Part shown: positions 43,699 to 54,576 of the stretch, piece by piece
Layout: each line of letters starts with the position of its first letter
Position numbering within the stretch: the first letter of the stretch is position 1
NCBI RefSeq assembly: GCF_900186125.1
Contig: NZ_FYBQ01000004.1
Location: 1-64,000 of the forward strand
Length of the DNA: 64,000 bases
Reading direction: 5' to 3'
From: Listeria goaensis
GTDB lineage: Bacteria > Bacillota > Bacilli > Lactobacillales > Listeriaceae
Translations under genes and position numbers: made by a program
Notes under the pieces: generated by a model
The model's database searches: none
What the model was told of the DNA's origin: nothing
What the model saw: the letters and a program-made list of their open reading frames with translations, nothing else

Positions 43699-44632
43699 CT
43701 AAAAAAGCGGATGAAGCGAGCGATTTTCTTGCACGCCTGAAATCGCCCTTGCTAATATCTCACCAATTGTAATCAATGTCATTTTATCTTGCCATTTTTC
43801 TTCTGGAATATCAATGGCTTCTGTTAACACAAGTTCTTGTATCGGCGAACTAGCAAGCCGTTCTGCTGCGTCTCCTGCTAAAACAGCATGAGTGGCACAA
43901 GTTACAACTCCTGTAGCGCCATTTTCAAGCAATTTTTCAGCGGAAGTAGTTGCTCGATATCCGGTATCAATAATGTCGTCTACGACAATGGCAAGCTTGC
44001 CGGCTACATCGCCGATTATACTTGAAATTTCACGTTCGTCTGGACGCGGTTTTCGGTTTAAAATCGCGATTGGCGCATTCATTTTGTCGGCCACTCGGCG
44101 AGCACGAACAACTCCGCTGTGGTCTGGCGCCACAATCACCACATCGTCGTTTCCATATTTTTCAACCAAATGCGCGGTTAAAAGTGGTACAGCCGAAATG
44201 TGATCGATTGGGATATTGAAGAAACCTTGGATTTGTGCAGCATGTAAGTCAACTGAAATAAGTCTTGTTGCACCAGCCTGTTGCAGTAAATTAGCGATTA
44301 ATTTGGCCGTTATCGGCTCTCTGCTTCGTGCTTTTCTGTCCTGCCTAGCATAAGGATAATAGGGCATAATAACGGTTATCGAATGCGCTGAAGCACGTTT
44401 TAATGCATCAATCATAATAAGCATTTCTATAAGGCGTTCATTTACATTGCTATTCGCCGACTGGAGTACATAACAATTGGTTCCGCGAACGCTTTCTCAT
44501 GTTGATTTTAACTTCGCCATCACTAAATTTTTGCAACTCAATCTCACAAAGCGGCACGCCTAGTGCTTTTGAAACTTTAACCGCAAGCGGCCGTTCATTT
44601 GTTACAGAAAAAAGCCTCATTTCATTTGACAT
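43699..44632 (-). pseudogene. prs: Ribose-phosphate pyrophosphokinase, frameshifted
   Basis: The N-terminal 55 residues ([20 protein letters not shown] through FSDGEVKIN) are in one frame from ATG 44632, and the remaining ~265 residues (with [17 protein letters not shown], the PRPP loop VVDDIIDTG and the rest) are in another. Around 44497-44500 the minus strand reads AACATGAGAAAGCG where AACATTGAAGAAAGCG is expected, a net loss of two bases. The early frame stops at 44450. Both halves are otherwise well preserved, so the lesion is recent, or it is an assembly error. A second, intact prs is expected elsewhere. Confidence 0.85.
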
Positions 44633-44714
44633 TCTTATCCCCTTCCAGCAAACTAATTTGACACTTAATATTATATAAAACAAGTTGAGTTGTCGCAACC
44701 ATATTCATTTAATA

Positions 44715-44754
44715 TAGAAAAAGGCATACCCGTTCTATGATAAATCGGTATGCC
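44715..44754 (-). terminator. Terminator of the DUF896 gene
   Basis: GGCATACC (44723-44730) pairs with GGTATGCC (44747-44754); the minus strand continues with five U. Confidence 0.75.
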
Positions 44755-44765
44755 CTTTGCTTCAT

Positions 44766-44990
44766 TTATTTTTTTAAATCCGCTTTAATTTCTTTTAATC
44801 GATTCGGTGTTACATCGTCGCCTAATGGATCTACAATGGTCACATGATGTAAATTATCTTGAAGCGTCCCGCGAATCATTTGGCAATATTCTTTGCGAAG
44901 TTCTGCTTGATGCGCTTTTTCAGCTGCCGTAAGCCCTTCGCTTTTTTGTTTTGCCCCGTAATGATTGATTTTTGCTAATAATTCTTTCAT
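44766..44990 (-). CDS. DUF896 (UPF0291) family small protein, YnzC-like
   Basis: A 74-residue helical protein. KEGLTAAE-like stretch KSEGLTAAEKAHQAELRKEY (about residues 16-35), IRGTLQDNLHHVTIVDP and DDVTPNRLKEIK are diagnostic for DUF896. Bacillus YnzC is a small two-helix protein of unknown role. The gene stands alone with its own terminator. Confidence 0.92.
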   Translation of the reverse strand: MKELLAKINHYGAKQKSEGLTAAEKAHQAELRKEYCQMIRGTLQDNLHHVTIVDPLGDDVTPNRLKEIKADLKK

Positions 44991-45144
44991 GTGATCCCTC
45001 CTCTAACTGGTTACCCTTAGTAAGTAACTAACAAAATAATAACACATTGGTCAAAAATAGTCAAATCGTATTTGTTTTGCTATTATCGCACCATGTTTCA
45101 TGCTAAAATAATGAAAGACAACTTATCCGAAAGAAGGAGACAAT

Positions 45145-46110
45145 TTGAAAGAATTTTTTCAGCTATTAAAACACGGAAATAAATCGGCACTGATGGCGGC
45201 AATTGTAAATGCAGTCGTTTCACTCGTAAAAGGCATAACTTATATGTTTACTGGCAATGTGGCGATGTTCGCTGAAACGCTACATAGTTTAGGCGATGCT
45301 GCCAACCAGCTTTTTGTTTTCACAGGATCTGCTCTTAGTAAAAAACGCCCGACGAAACGCTTTCCAAAAGGCTTTGGCCGTGTCGTCAATTTAGTTTTAC
45401 TCGGCGCTGTCCTTGTCGTTGGCATCATGGCGTACGAAACCATTAAAGAAGGCATCACCCATATAATCCACCCCAGTGAATCGACTGGTTTTTTAATCAA
45501 CCTAATTGTTTTACTTACTTGTACGCTTTTAGAAGCGACTGTCCTCGTGAAGGCGATGCGCGAAATTACGCATGAGACGGGCGTTCAAGCGAAAGGATTC
45601 AAACTTTTCCCTGCTGCGATGAAAAATTTAAAGTCAGCAAAAGCCGCTACTAAGCTTGTTTTTATGGAAGATTCTGTTGCAACTGGCGGTGGGCTTTTGG
45701 CTGCCCTTGCTGTTGTGATTTCCCATTATACACCATTCCATCAAGCAGAAGGAATTGCTTCGATTTTAATTGGCCTAATGATGTTTATCGTGGTTGGCGA
45801 AGTGTTCCTAGACAACGCTGCTGGTGCGATTGGAGAGTCCGACGAAGGCATGCACCTCCAAATTGGGCAGCTTATTATGACCGACCCTGATGTGAAAGAT
45901 ATCCAAGTTTTAACTGTTTTAAAAGAGGGAGATTCTTTCCATGTCGATGCTGAGGTTGAACTTGACTCCTCGCTCACGCTTGCTGAAATCGACCAAATTC
46001 GCGAACGTATTGAAGATTCTGTCGCCACCATTCCACACGTAGCCGACGTTATGATTACGTTTGATGAAGTGGATTCCGTTATGGACTGGGAATTCGGCGA
46101 CGGAAGATAA
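45145..46110 (+). CDS. Cation diffusion facilitator transporter
   Basis: A 321-residue CDF protein. The N-terminal part has about five to six helices with the metal-site segments MFAETLHSLGDAANQ (near residue 39) and MEDSVATGGGLLA (near 174); the last ~90 residues are the cytoplasmic ferredoxin-like domain (DPDVKDIQVLTVLKEGDSFHVDAEVELD). CDF pumps expel Zn2+, Mn2+ or Fe2+; the metal cannot be told from sequence. The TTG start follows AGAAGGAG. Confidence 0.9.
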   Translation: MKEFFQLLKHGNKSALMAAIVNAVVSLVKGITYMFTGNVAMFAETLHSLGDAANQLFVFTGSALSKKRPTKRFPKGFGRVVNLVLLGAVLVVGIMAYETIKEGITHIIHPSESTGFLINLIVLLTCTLLEATVLVKAMREITHETGVQAKGFKLFPAAMKNLKSAKAATKLVFMEDSVATGGGLLAALAVVISHYTPFHQAEGIASILIGLMMFIVVGEVFLDNAAGAIGESDEGMHLQIGQLIMTDPDVKDIQVLTVLKEGDSFHVDAEVELDSSLTLAEIDQIRERIEDSVATIPHVADVMITFDEVDSVMDWEFGDGR

Positions 46111-46114
46111 AACT

Positions 46115-46153
46115 AAGAACGGAAAATCAACAAACTGATTTTCCGTTCTTTTT
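46115..46153. terminator. Bidirectional terminator between CDF and reductase genes
   Basis: AAGAACGGAAAATCA/TGATTTTCCGTTCTT, a 15-bp perfect stem with a 6-base loop between converging genes. Confidence 0.88.
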
Positions 46154-47174
46154 AAATTAAATTGTATTTTTTCAAACTATCTATTGCCGAAAGAACGGCC
46201 TCTTCCTTCGTTGCAAGTTGCTCCCAACCTAAGACTTCTTTCGCCTTGGCATTACTGATTTTCCGGTTCATCTCTAAAAGTAACAACCCTTCTTTCGCTT
46301 GACGGTTAAACCTCGCACCAATTTTTATGAACCAATTAGGAATGGTTCTTGTCGTTACTTTGTCTGCTAACTCTGGTCGTGCTTTTTTTAGTAGTTTAGC
46401 TATTTCTAGCATGGAAATTTCTCCGTCTGCCGAAGCAATAAACCGTTGCATTGCCGCATCTTTCGTTGTCATAGCACGAATATGCATGCTAGCCACATCA
46501 CGAACATCTACCACATTAAGCGGTATATTGGGAACTTTTTTTACTTTTGGGTCTAGTAGCATTTTAAGCAAACCAAAACTCCCCGAGACGTGACTATCTA
46601 ACGCAGGTCCAAAAACGGCTACCGGATTAATTGTCACTAGTTCTAAATTCGGATTCTCATTAGCAAACTCCCAAGCTGCTTTTTCTGCCAAAAGCTTAGA
46701 TTTTTCATAAATTGAAAGCCCTGCCTCATGTTCGTTCGTCCAATTTTCTTCTGTAGTTGTCGAATTTAAATCCTTATTACTAAAACCTACAGCTCCGAAA
46801 TTAGATGTCATTACAACACGTCTTACACCTGATTTATGTGCAGCCTTTAAAATACGTAAGACTCCTTCAATCGCTGGCCGAATTGCCTCCTCTTCATTTT
46901 TAGGTATATCGAAAAAAACAGGCGATGCAACACTTAGTACATATTCACAATCTTTCATATTGTCTTCCCAGTTTTTGTCGCTAGTTAAATCAGCTTCAAC
47001 AAATTCAAGCGTGTCCACACCCACACCATGCTCTAGCAAAGTATCTAAAACTCTTTCTTTACTATTAAGATTGCGAACAGTGGTTTTTACATTATATCCT
47101 TGCTGCAATAATTGTAAAATAATTTGCATACTCATAAAACCTGTTCCACCAGTTACTAAAACTTTATTTTTCAT
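46152..47174 (-). CDS. NAD(P)-dependent epimerase/dihydroflavonol-4-reductase-like protein
   Basis: A 340-residue extended short-chain dehydrogenase. VLVTGGTGFMSMQIILQLLQ (residues 5-24) is the nucleotide-binding motif, the usual GxxGxxG having Met in place of the third Gly region; the catalytic YEKSK (near 158) and the TSNFGAVGF Ser strand (near 124) are present. The likely role is aldehyde or ketone reduction. ATG 47174 has GGAGG at 7 bases. It is divergent from and probably controlled by the MerR-family gene. Confidence 0.87.
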   Translation of the reverse strand: MKNKVLVTGGTGFMSMQIILQLLQQGYNVKTTVRNLNSKERVLDTLLEHGVGVDTLEFVEADLTSDKNWEDNMKDCEYVLSVASPVFFDIPKNEEEAIRPAIEGVLRILKAAHKSGVRRVVMTSNFGAVGFSNKDLNSTTTEENWTNEHEAGLSIYEKSKLLAEKAAWEFANENPNLELVTINPVAVFGPALDSHVSGSFGLLKMLLDPKVKKVPNIPLNVVDVRDVASMHIRAMTTKDAAMQRFIASADGEISMLEIAKLLKKARPELADKVTTRTIPNWFIKIGARFNRQAKEGLLLLEMNRKISNAKAKEVLGWEQLATKEEAVLSAIDSLKKYNLI

Positions 47175-47230
47175 GCCAATTCCTCCAAATATCATCTTTA
47201 TTTACTAAAATAACTTTTTAAGCTATTATT

Positions 47231-47261
47231 AGAATAAACCCTAGACCATAGTCTAGAGCAA
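47231..47261 (-). promoter_or_regulatory. MerR-type promoter with 19-base spacer and dyad operator
   Basis: On the minus strand, -35 TTGCTC (47261-47256) and -10 TATTCT (47236-47231) are 19 bases apart. The perfect dyad CTAGAC-CATA-GTCTAG (47241-47256) fills the spacer. Over-long spacers with a centred dyad are the hallmark of promoters untwisted by MerR-family activators. Confidence 0.7.
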
Positions 47262-47283
47262 GCGTTTATTTTTAGGAGGAACT

Positions 47284-47715
47284 ATGACTTATACAATTAA
47301 AGAAGTCTCTGAAATGTTTAATTTAAGTATCTATACAATTCGTTACTATGATAAACAAGGATTACTGCCATTTGTTTCAAAAAATAAATCTGGCTACCGA
47401 GAGTTTACGGAATCGGACTTACAGTTCATCCACACAATTTGTTGTCTAAAAGCGACTGGAATGTCAATCAAAGATATTCGGACTTACATTTCATACTGTA
47501 TGGTCGGAACTGAATCGATTGCTTCGCGAAAAAAATTACTTTCTGATCATCGTGATAAAGTTTTAGAAGAAATAGCACTATTACAACAAAATTTAAAGGG
47601 TGTTGAGCAAAAATTGGATGTTTACAGCTCCCCAATGGCCGCCGAAATTATTGAAGCACAGCGCAATTTTGTCCGAAGCGAAAAGGAAAAAGCAGCTCTT
47701 TTTAACCCCTACTAA
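47284..47715 (+). CDS. MerR-family transcription regulator
   Basis: A 143-residue regulator. The MerR winged helix is at residues 1-70 (YTIKEVSEMFNLSIYTIRYYD, GYREFTESDLQFI), followed by the dimerisation coiled coil (about 85-125). There is no conserved C-terminal cysteine pair, so metal sensing is unlikely; it resembles AdhR-type regulators that respond to aldehydes or electrophiles. It shares its upstream region with the divergent reductase gene. Confidence 0.9.
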   Translation: MTYTIKEVSEMFNLSIYTIRYYDKQGLLPFVSKNKSGYREFTESDLQFIHTICCLKATGMSIKDIRTYISYCMVGTESIASRKKLLSDHRDKVLEEIALLQQNLKGVEQKLDVYSSPMAAEIIEAQRNFVRSEKEKAALFNPY

Positions 47716-47732
47716 AAAGCTGCCTTTTCCTT

Positions 47733-48488
47733 CTATTCTTTATGTTCTAACACTGTACGACCGTTAAGCTTTTGAATTTCCCTATTGTTTGCATCATAAT
47801 ATCGGTCAAACTCCTTAATTTGTTCACTTGAAACTTCTACGGGATTTGCCATCACATACCATTCCACATTTTCTGAAAGAGGAGGAGTTGTAAGCGATCC
47901 TAAATAATGATAGTAACTTTTATTTTCTGGAAGCATACTTGCCACATTAATCGTATCTCCAACTTTTACTTTTTCACCTTTTTTAATATTCGCAAGCACC
48001 GTATTAAAACCTGCGTTTTCCTTACCCTCTTTAAAGAACACACCAATTACGGCGATTCGTCCATCTTGCGACTGGTTGACAAAATGCGCTTCAATCGGAT
48101 AATGCTCCCCATTCAGCGTGTGCTCACTTTTTGCGTGGAAATGGAACTGACTAAGTTCAAAGTTACGCCCGTTAATCTTCGCCGTACCCGTATCATCAAC
48201 TTGAATGCTATGCCCGTTATCCACCTCATCTACTACAGCATCTGAATAATCAAGCTCAATTTCTCCAGAATCTTTCATCGGCTCGGTTTTAGCAGTTTCA
48301 ATATTAATTGGTGACTGCGAATCCCCAGACTCAAATTTCCAATCCTTTTGATTTTTATAATCGATATGGTCACTTGATTCTTTCTTCACCACTTTTTCGC
48401 TCGCTTTTGGCTCTGTATCATTCGAACAACCCGTAAGAAACGCCACGGCCACAAGCATTGTAGCTGGAACTAACAACATTTTTTTCAT
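47733..48488 (-). CDS. Alpha-type carbonic anhydrase, lipoprotein
   Basis: A 251-residue protein with a lipoprotein signal (FLTGC, Cys21) and an alpha carbonic anhydrase domain from about residue 42. QSPINIET (near 58), the zinc histidines in QFHFHAKSEHT (near 114-124), GVFFKEGKEN and YHYLGSLTTPPLSENVEWYV (near 190-209) are all present, so it should be active at the cell surface in hydrating CO2. I do not recall this enzyme at this site in L. monocytogenes; it may be an acquired gene. Confidence 0.92.
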   Translation of the reverse strand: MKKMLLVPATMLVAVAFLTGCSNDTEPKASEKVVKKESSDHIDYKNQKDWKFESGDSQSPINIETAKTEPMKDSGEIELDYSDAVVDEVDNGHSIQVDDTGTAKINGRNFELSQFHFHAKSEHTLNGEHYPIEAHFVNQSQDGRIAVIGVFFKEGKENAGFNTVLANIKKGEKVKVGDTINVASMLPENKSYYHYLGSLTTPPLSENVEWYVMANPVEVSSEQIKEFDRYYDANNREIQKLNGRTVLEHKE

Positions 48489-48608
48489 TTAATTAACCTC
48501 CGTAATATTTAATCAACCTAATTAACATACCAATAATGACACCTAAATGCTGTAGACAAATTGTGACGTTTTTCACAAAAAATGAGACTTTTAGCGCCGA
48601 ATATACAC

Positions 48609-48746
48609 AAAAAAAACACCCGCTTTAATAAACGGGTGCTCCTGTCTTTACGAGACATAATGCGGTTTTCTGCGGGTCTCCACAAACCCATAAATGCAGA
48701 AAACACTCGGCAGCTAAAAATCACGCTGCATAAGGCTCATCGCATG
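48609..48746 (-). ncRNA. Candidate small RNA between GDSL hydrolase and carbonic anhydrase genes
   Basis: A promoter (TTTACA 48781-48776, 17 bases, extended -10 TGC-TATATT ending at 48753) leads into about 138 bases with several stems: GCAGC/GCTGC, TTTTCTGC/GCAGAAAA enclosing GGGT/ACCC, and a terminator CACCCG/CGGGTG (48617-48638) with eight U. No plausible reading frame. It ends about 120 bases before the carbonic anhydrase start, so it is either a free RNA or an attenuator-like leader. Known family not recognised. Confidence 0.65.
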
Positions 48747-48752
48747 ACCTTT

Positions 48753-48781
48753 AATATAGCATTTTTTTATTTTTTTGTAAA
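48753..48781 (-). promoter_or_regulatory. Promoter of the candidate small RNA at 48609
   Basis: TTTACA -35 and TATATT -10 with TG one base upstream, spacer 17. The -35 lies in the last codons of the GDSL hydrolase gene. Confidence 0.65.
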
Positions 48782-49369
48782 GCTAGCAAAAGACGAACAC
48801 CAAGCTTCCGCAATCAACTCGTGTCCTCTTTTTGTCGGGTGAACCCCGTCAGGCGCAATTTCAGCATATCCTTGCGCGATCCCCGCTGCGTTTAACATCC
48901 CATCAAGCGGCACATACAACGCCCCGTACTCATCAGCAAGCTCCCGCACAGCATGAATTTTCGGATCCAAGTCAGCCCGCCAGTCTTTCCTATCCGCCGG
49001 AATTGGCAATACAAACGGCTCCATTAAAATTAGCTTCGCCTCCGTATTTTGAGTAGCGTCCTCCAAAACATCTGCATACACCGCTTTGAACGCGCTAGTC
49101 GAAGTATCCCGCCATTCCGAAAAGCTCCGCCAAGTATCGTTAACCCCAATTAAAATCGACAAATAATCCGGCGCAAGCCTAATTGCGTCTTGTTGCCAGC
49201 GCGCACGCATATCCGTCGTTAAATCACCAGAAACACCACGATTAATCACCCGAAATTCAGGCAGCATTCGCGAAATCATGGCCACATAACCCTCGCCTAA
49301 ACTCCCACTATCCGCGCGATTCCGTCCCGCATCCGTAATACTGTCACCTTGAAAAAGTATCGTTTTCAT
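48767..49369 (-). CDS. SGNH/GDSL-type esterase
   Basis: A 200-residue hydrolase. Block I FQGDSITDAGRNR (Ser10), block II Gly in NRGVSGDLT (near 43), block III IGVNDTW (near 73-79) and block V DGVHPTKRGHELI (near 174, catalytic Asp-His) are all intact. No signal peptide, so it is cytoplasmic. Family members deacylate small esters or sugars. It is next to the alpha/beta hydrolase gene, as in L. monocytogenes lmo2453-lmo2452 as I recall. Confidence 0.9.
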   Translation of the reverse strand: MKTILFQGDSITDAGRNRADSGSLGEGYVAMISRMLPEFRVINRGVSGDLTTDMRARWQQDAIRLAPDYLSILIGVNDTWRSFSEWRDTSTSAFKAVYADVLEDATQNTEAKLILMEPFVLPIPADRKDWRADLDPKIHAVRELADEYGALYVPLDGMLNAAGIAQGYAEIAPDGVHPTKRGHELIAEAWCSSFASFTKK

Positions 49370-49430
49370 AAAACTCCTCCTAATTTATAAAAAAACACCA
49401 ACAAGTAGGTGCTCGTCAGTGTTCATCACA

Positions 49431-50174
49431 TCATACAACTTTTTCTTCCAACCAGTTTAAATCATCCAAGAAGTAAAGCAAATCTTCTTCTAAAATATCA
49501 CGTTCACAGTCGTTCACAATATCGTGACCACTTCCTTGATAAAAACAAAGTTGTTTTTCCGCCGTATGAATATTTTTGAAAATATAATTCGCGTTATCCG
49601 CGTCAATTTCCTCATCTTGGCAACCTTGCCCAATCATTGTTGGCACATGGATTTTTTCAATATTATCCGCCACAAATTTATAAAAATCAGAACGTGCGTC
49701 TGCCATCTTTTTAATTTCCGGTTCATAGCTTTTTAGCATCGCTTCCGCAGACGCCGCTTCAAAACCTTCTTTTGCAAGTTGTTTTAGCAAATATTTCTCT
49801 ACTGGAATATAGCGCATTTTGCGATTAACGTTCGCACATAAAGGTACAATCGCTTTCGGTGAAAATGATTCCGCCATTTTAAGCGCAAACACGCCACCCA
49901 TCGCAACACCAATAATCGCAATTTCATGGTATCCTTCTTTTTCCAAAAACTTATACCCAGAAACAGCATCTTCGTACCACATTTCAGGCGTCGTTTTCAA
50001 GAATAACGCTGGCTCATCTCCGTGTCCACGGAAATTCGGAGCATACACCGTATACTCATTTTCAGCTAAATATTCTCCTAAACTTTTGACATCTTCTGTA
50101 GTCCCTGCAAAGCCATGCAAGAGTAAAACAGCACGATTTCCCGCTTTTAACATAAAGCTACGATCCGCACTCAT
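49431..50174 (-). CDS. Carboxylesterase-like alpha/beta hydrolase lacking the serine nucleophile
   Basis: A 247-residue alpha/beta hydrolase of the YvaK/EstGtA2 carboxylesterase family. The oxyanion segment LLLHGFAGTTED (near 17-28), acid loop QGCQDEEID and His loop GSGHDIVND (near 217) are present. The nucleophile elbow that should read GxSxG is G-V-A-M-G: residue 91 is Ala, codon GCG at 49904-49902 (TCG would be Ser). It is therefore probably not a working esterase, unless another residue takes over or there is a sequencing error. Confidence 0.85.
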   Translation of the reverse strand: MSADRSFMLKAGNRAVLLLHGFAGTTEDVKSLGEYLAENEYTVYAPNFRGHGDEPALFLKTTPEMWYEDAVSGYKFLEKEGYHEIAIIGVAMGGVFALKMAESFSPKAIVPLCANVNRKMRYIPVEKYLLKQLAKEGFEAASAEAMLKSYEPEIKKMADARSDFYKFVADNIEKIHVPTMIGQGCQDEEIDADNANYIFKNIHTAEKQLCFYQGSGHDIVNDCERDILEEDLLYFLDDLNWLEEKVV

Positions 50175-50346
50175 TTTTCAGCAGTCCTCCTACCCTTAAA
50201 ATAAAGGTTTTGTGAATTACAATAGACCTATCATAACGCGAAGTTTGGCAACTGTCAACCCTAAAAATCAACTGCTTTTTCCTAACTAAAACAAAGTTAA
50301 AAATCCCACAAAACACCCCCTTCCCCGCCTAAAATCCCCCAATAAA

Positions 50347-50393
50347 AAAAGCCCGGCGAGCCATGCGTTTCCGCATCGCTCACCGAGCTCAGA
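50347..50393 (-). terminator. Terminator of eno and the glycolytic operon
   Basis: On the minus strand AGCTCGGTGAGC...ATGCG, loop GAAA, CGCAT...GGCTCGCCGGGCT, then seven U: a long GC-rich stem that closes the operon. Confidence 0.88.
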
Positions 50394-50399
50394 ATTCAA

Positions 50400-51776
<1,377 letters not shown>

Positions 51777-51782
51777 TCAAAA

Positions 51783-52145
51783 GACTCTTCGAACAAAGTG
51801 CCTTCCAAAATCACAATCCTCAAAAGCCCTTCGAACAAAGTACCTTCCAAAATCACAATCCCCAAAAGCCCCTTCGAACAAAGTGCCCCTTCCAGAACCA
51901 CAATCCTCAAAAGCCCCTTCGAACAAAGTACCTTCCAAAATCACAATCCTCAAAAGCCCCTTCGAACAAAGTACCTTCCAAAATCACAATCCTCAAAAGC
52001 CCCTTCGAACAAAGTACCTTCCAAAATCACAATCCCCAAAAGCCCCTTCGAACAAAGTGCCTTCCAAAATCACAATCCCCAAAAGCCCCTTCGAACAAAG
52101 TGCCCTTTCCAGAACCACAATCCCCAAAAGCCCCTTCGAACAAAG
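51783..52145. repeat. Tandem array of 43-bp repeats between gpmI and eno
   Basis: TTCGAACAAAG occurs at 51788, 51830, 51873, 51918, 51961, 52004, 52047, 52090 and 52135: eight full units, spacing 42, 43, 45, 43, 43, 43, 43, 45. The rest of each unit reads approximately CCTTCCAAAATCACAATCC then YCAAAAGCCC. The 45-bp units share the same variant (CCAGAACC). Because 43 is not a multiple of three, reading frames across the array are artefacts. The array is transcribed within the glycolytic operon. The remaining parts of the 561-base gap (51693-51782, 52146-52253) show only the hairpin before eno. Confidence 0.92.
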
Positions 52146-52253
52146 CAACTCCACCACACACATATTGGTATTCTCTCAACTCGTCCAATCCCACATTTTA
52201 AATTACATTTTTATTGTAGCTTTGTTTTAGTAAAAACAAAAGTAAAAACTGTT

Positions 52254-53786
52254 TTATTTCTCAATTAAACTTTCACCAGTCATTTCAACTGGCTTTTCTA
52301 CGCCTAATAAATCAAGCATAGTTGGTGCCACATCCGCCAAACGGCCGTCAGCGCGTAATGTTGCACCTTTTTTCGTTACGATGACCGGAACCGGAACTGT
52401 CGTATGCGCAGTATGCGGTTTTCCTTCTGGAGTCGACATCGTTTCAGAGTTTCCGTGATCCGCGAAAATAACAGCAGAACCACCTTTTTCTAAAATTAAA
52501 TCAACTACACGACCTAGATTTTCATCCACCGCTTCAATCGCTTTAATTGTTGGCTCAAGCATACCAGAGTGACCAACCATGTCCGGATTCGCGAAGTTTA
52601 AAATAATCGCATCGTGCTTGTCGTCTTTAATATCTTGAACAAGTGCGTCTGTTACTTCATAAGCACTCATCTCTGGTTTTAAATCATAAGTTTCAACTTT
52701 TGGCGAGTTGATTAAAATCCGATTTTCGCCTGGAAATTCTTCATTTCTTCCGCCATTCATAAAGAATGTAACATGTGGGTATTTTTCCGTTTCAGCAATT
52801 CGCAGTTGCGATAACCCGGCATCAGATAATACTTCCCCAATTACGTTTTTCATTTCAATTGGCTCGAAAGCTACTTCAGCGTCAATACTTGGATTATACA
52901 AAGTCATCGTCACAAATTTCACGTTTTTAGGATGTTTCTCCCCACGTTCAAAATGTTCCCATTCTTTGTCTGTAAAGGCATTTGAAAGTTGGATAGCACG
53001 GTCTGGACGGAAGTTAAAGAAGATGACTGCATCATTATCTTTCACCGTCGCAGTAGCTTCACCGTCTTTCGCAATAATTGCCGGCACAACAAATTCGTCG
53101 TTTTTCCCATTTTCATAAGAAGTTTCAACTAATTTAATTGGATCCGCAAATTTTTCACCTTCACCGTACACAAGCGCTTTATAGGCTTTATCAACACGTT
53201 CCCAGCGCTTGTCGCGATCCATCGCGTAGAAGCGTCCAGATACAGTCGCAATCTCACCATATCCAAGTTTTTGAATAGCTGTTTGAAGTTCTTTTAAATA
53301 CTCAACAGCAGACTGTGGCGCCACGTCACGACCATCTAGGAAAGCGTGGATATATGTGTTTGGAACACCTTTCGCTTTCGCTGTTTCAAGTAGTGCAACA
53401 AGATGGTTAATGTGACTATGAACACCACCGTCAGAAAGCAAACCGAACAAATGCAAATCGGAATTGTTTTCCTTCGTATGATTAAATGCGTTGTTAATGG
53501 CTTTATTTTCTTGGAACTCGCCTTCCGCAATTGCTTTATCAATACGTGTTAGGCTTTGATATACGATACGACCTGCACCGATATTTGTATGCCCTACTTC
53601 TGAGTTACCCATTTGTCCATCTGGAAGACCGACATCAAGACCCGAAGCTTTTAACGTACTATGCGGAAATTCAGCCCAGTAACGGTCGAAATTTGGTTTA
53701 TTTGCTTGTGCAACAGCATTTCCAACTGTTTCAGCACGTTGTCCAAATCCGTCCAAGATAATAATCGCTACAGGAGATTTACTCAT
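52254..53786 (-). CDS. gpmI: 2,3-bisphosphoglycerate-independent phosphoglycerate mutase
   Basis: A 510-residue Mn2+-dependent mutase of the alkaline phosphatase superfamily, converting 3- to 2-phosphoglycerate. [10 protein letters not shown] (residues 8-17) holds a metal ligand, [15 protein letters not shown] (near 59-73) the phosphorylated Ser62, and [10 protein letters not shown] (near 443) further ligands. It starts 2 bases after the tpiA stop. Confidence 0.97.
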   Translation of the reverse strand: MSKSPVAIIILDGFGQRAETVGNAVAQANKPNFDRYWAEFPHSTLKASGLDVGLPDGQMGNSEVGHTNIGAGRIVYQSLTRIDKAIAEGEFQENKAINNAFNHTKENNSDLHLFGLLSDGGVHSHINHLVALLETAKAKGVPNTYIHAFLDGRDVAPQSAVEYLKELQTAIQKLGYGEIATVSGRFYAMDRDKRWERVDKAYKALVYGEGEKFADPIKLVETSYENGKNDEFVVPAIIAKDGEATATVKDNDAVIFFNFRPDRAIQLSNAFTDKEWEHFERGEKHPKNVKFVTMTLYNPSIDAEVAFEPIEMKNVIGEVLSDAGLSQLRIAETEKYPHVTFFMNGGRNEEFPGENRILINSPKVETYDLKPEMSAYEVTDALVQDIKDDKHDAIILNFANPDMVGHSGMLEPTIKAIEAVDENLGRVVDLILEKGGSAVIFADHGNSETMSTPEGKPHTAHTTVPVPVIVTKKGATLRADGRLADVAPTMLDLLGVEKPVEMTGESLIEK

Positions 53787-53787
53787 T

Positions 53788-54561
<774 letters not shown>

Positions 54562-54576
54562 CTAAAAAATTTGTTT

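Noticed and set aside
48518-48724. 68-codon minus-strand frame over the small RNA
   Set aside because: Lies across the terminator and paired stems; no ribosome site.
51783-52145. CRISPR array
   Set aside because: Units abut directly with no unique spacers and there are no cas genes; it is a simple tandem repeat.
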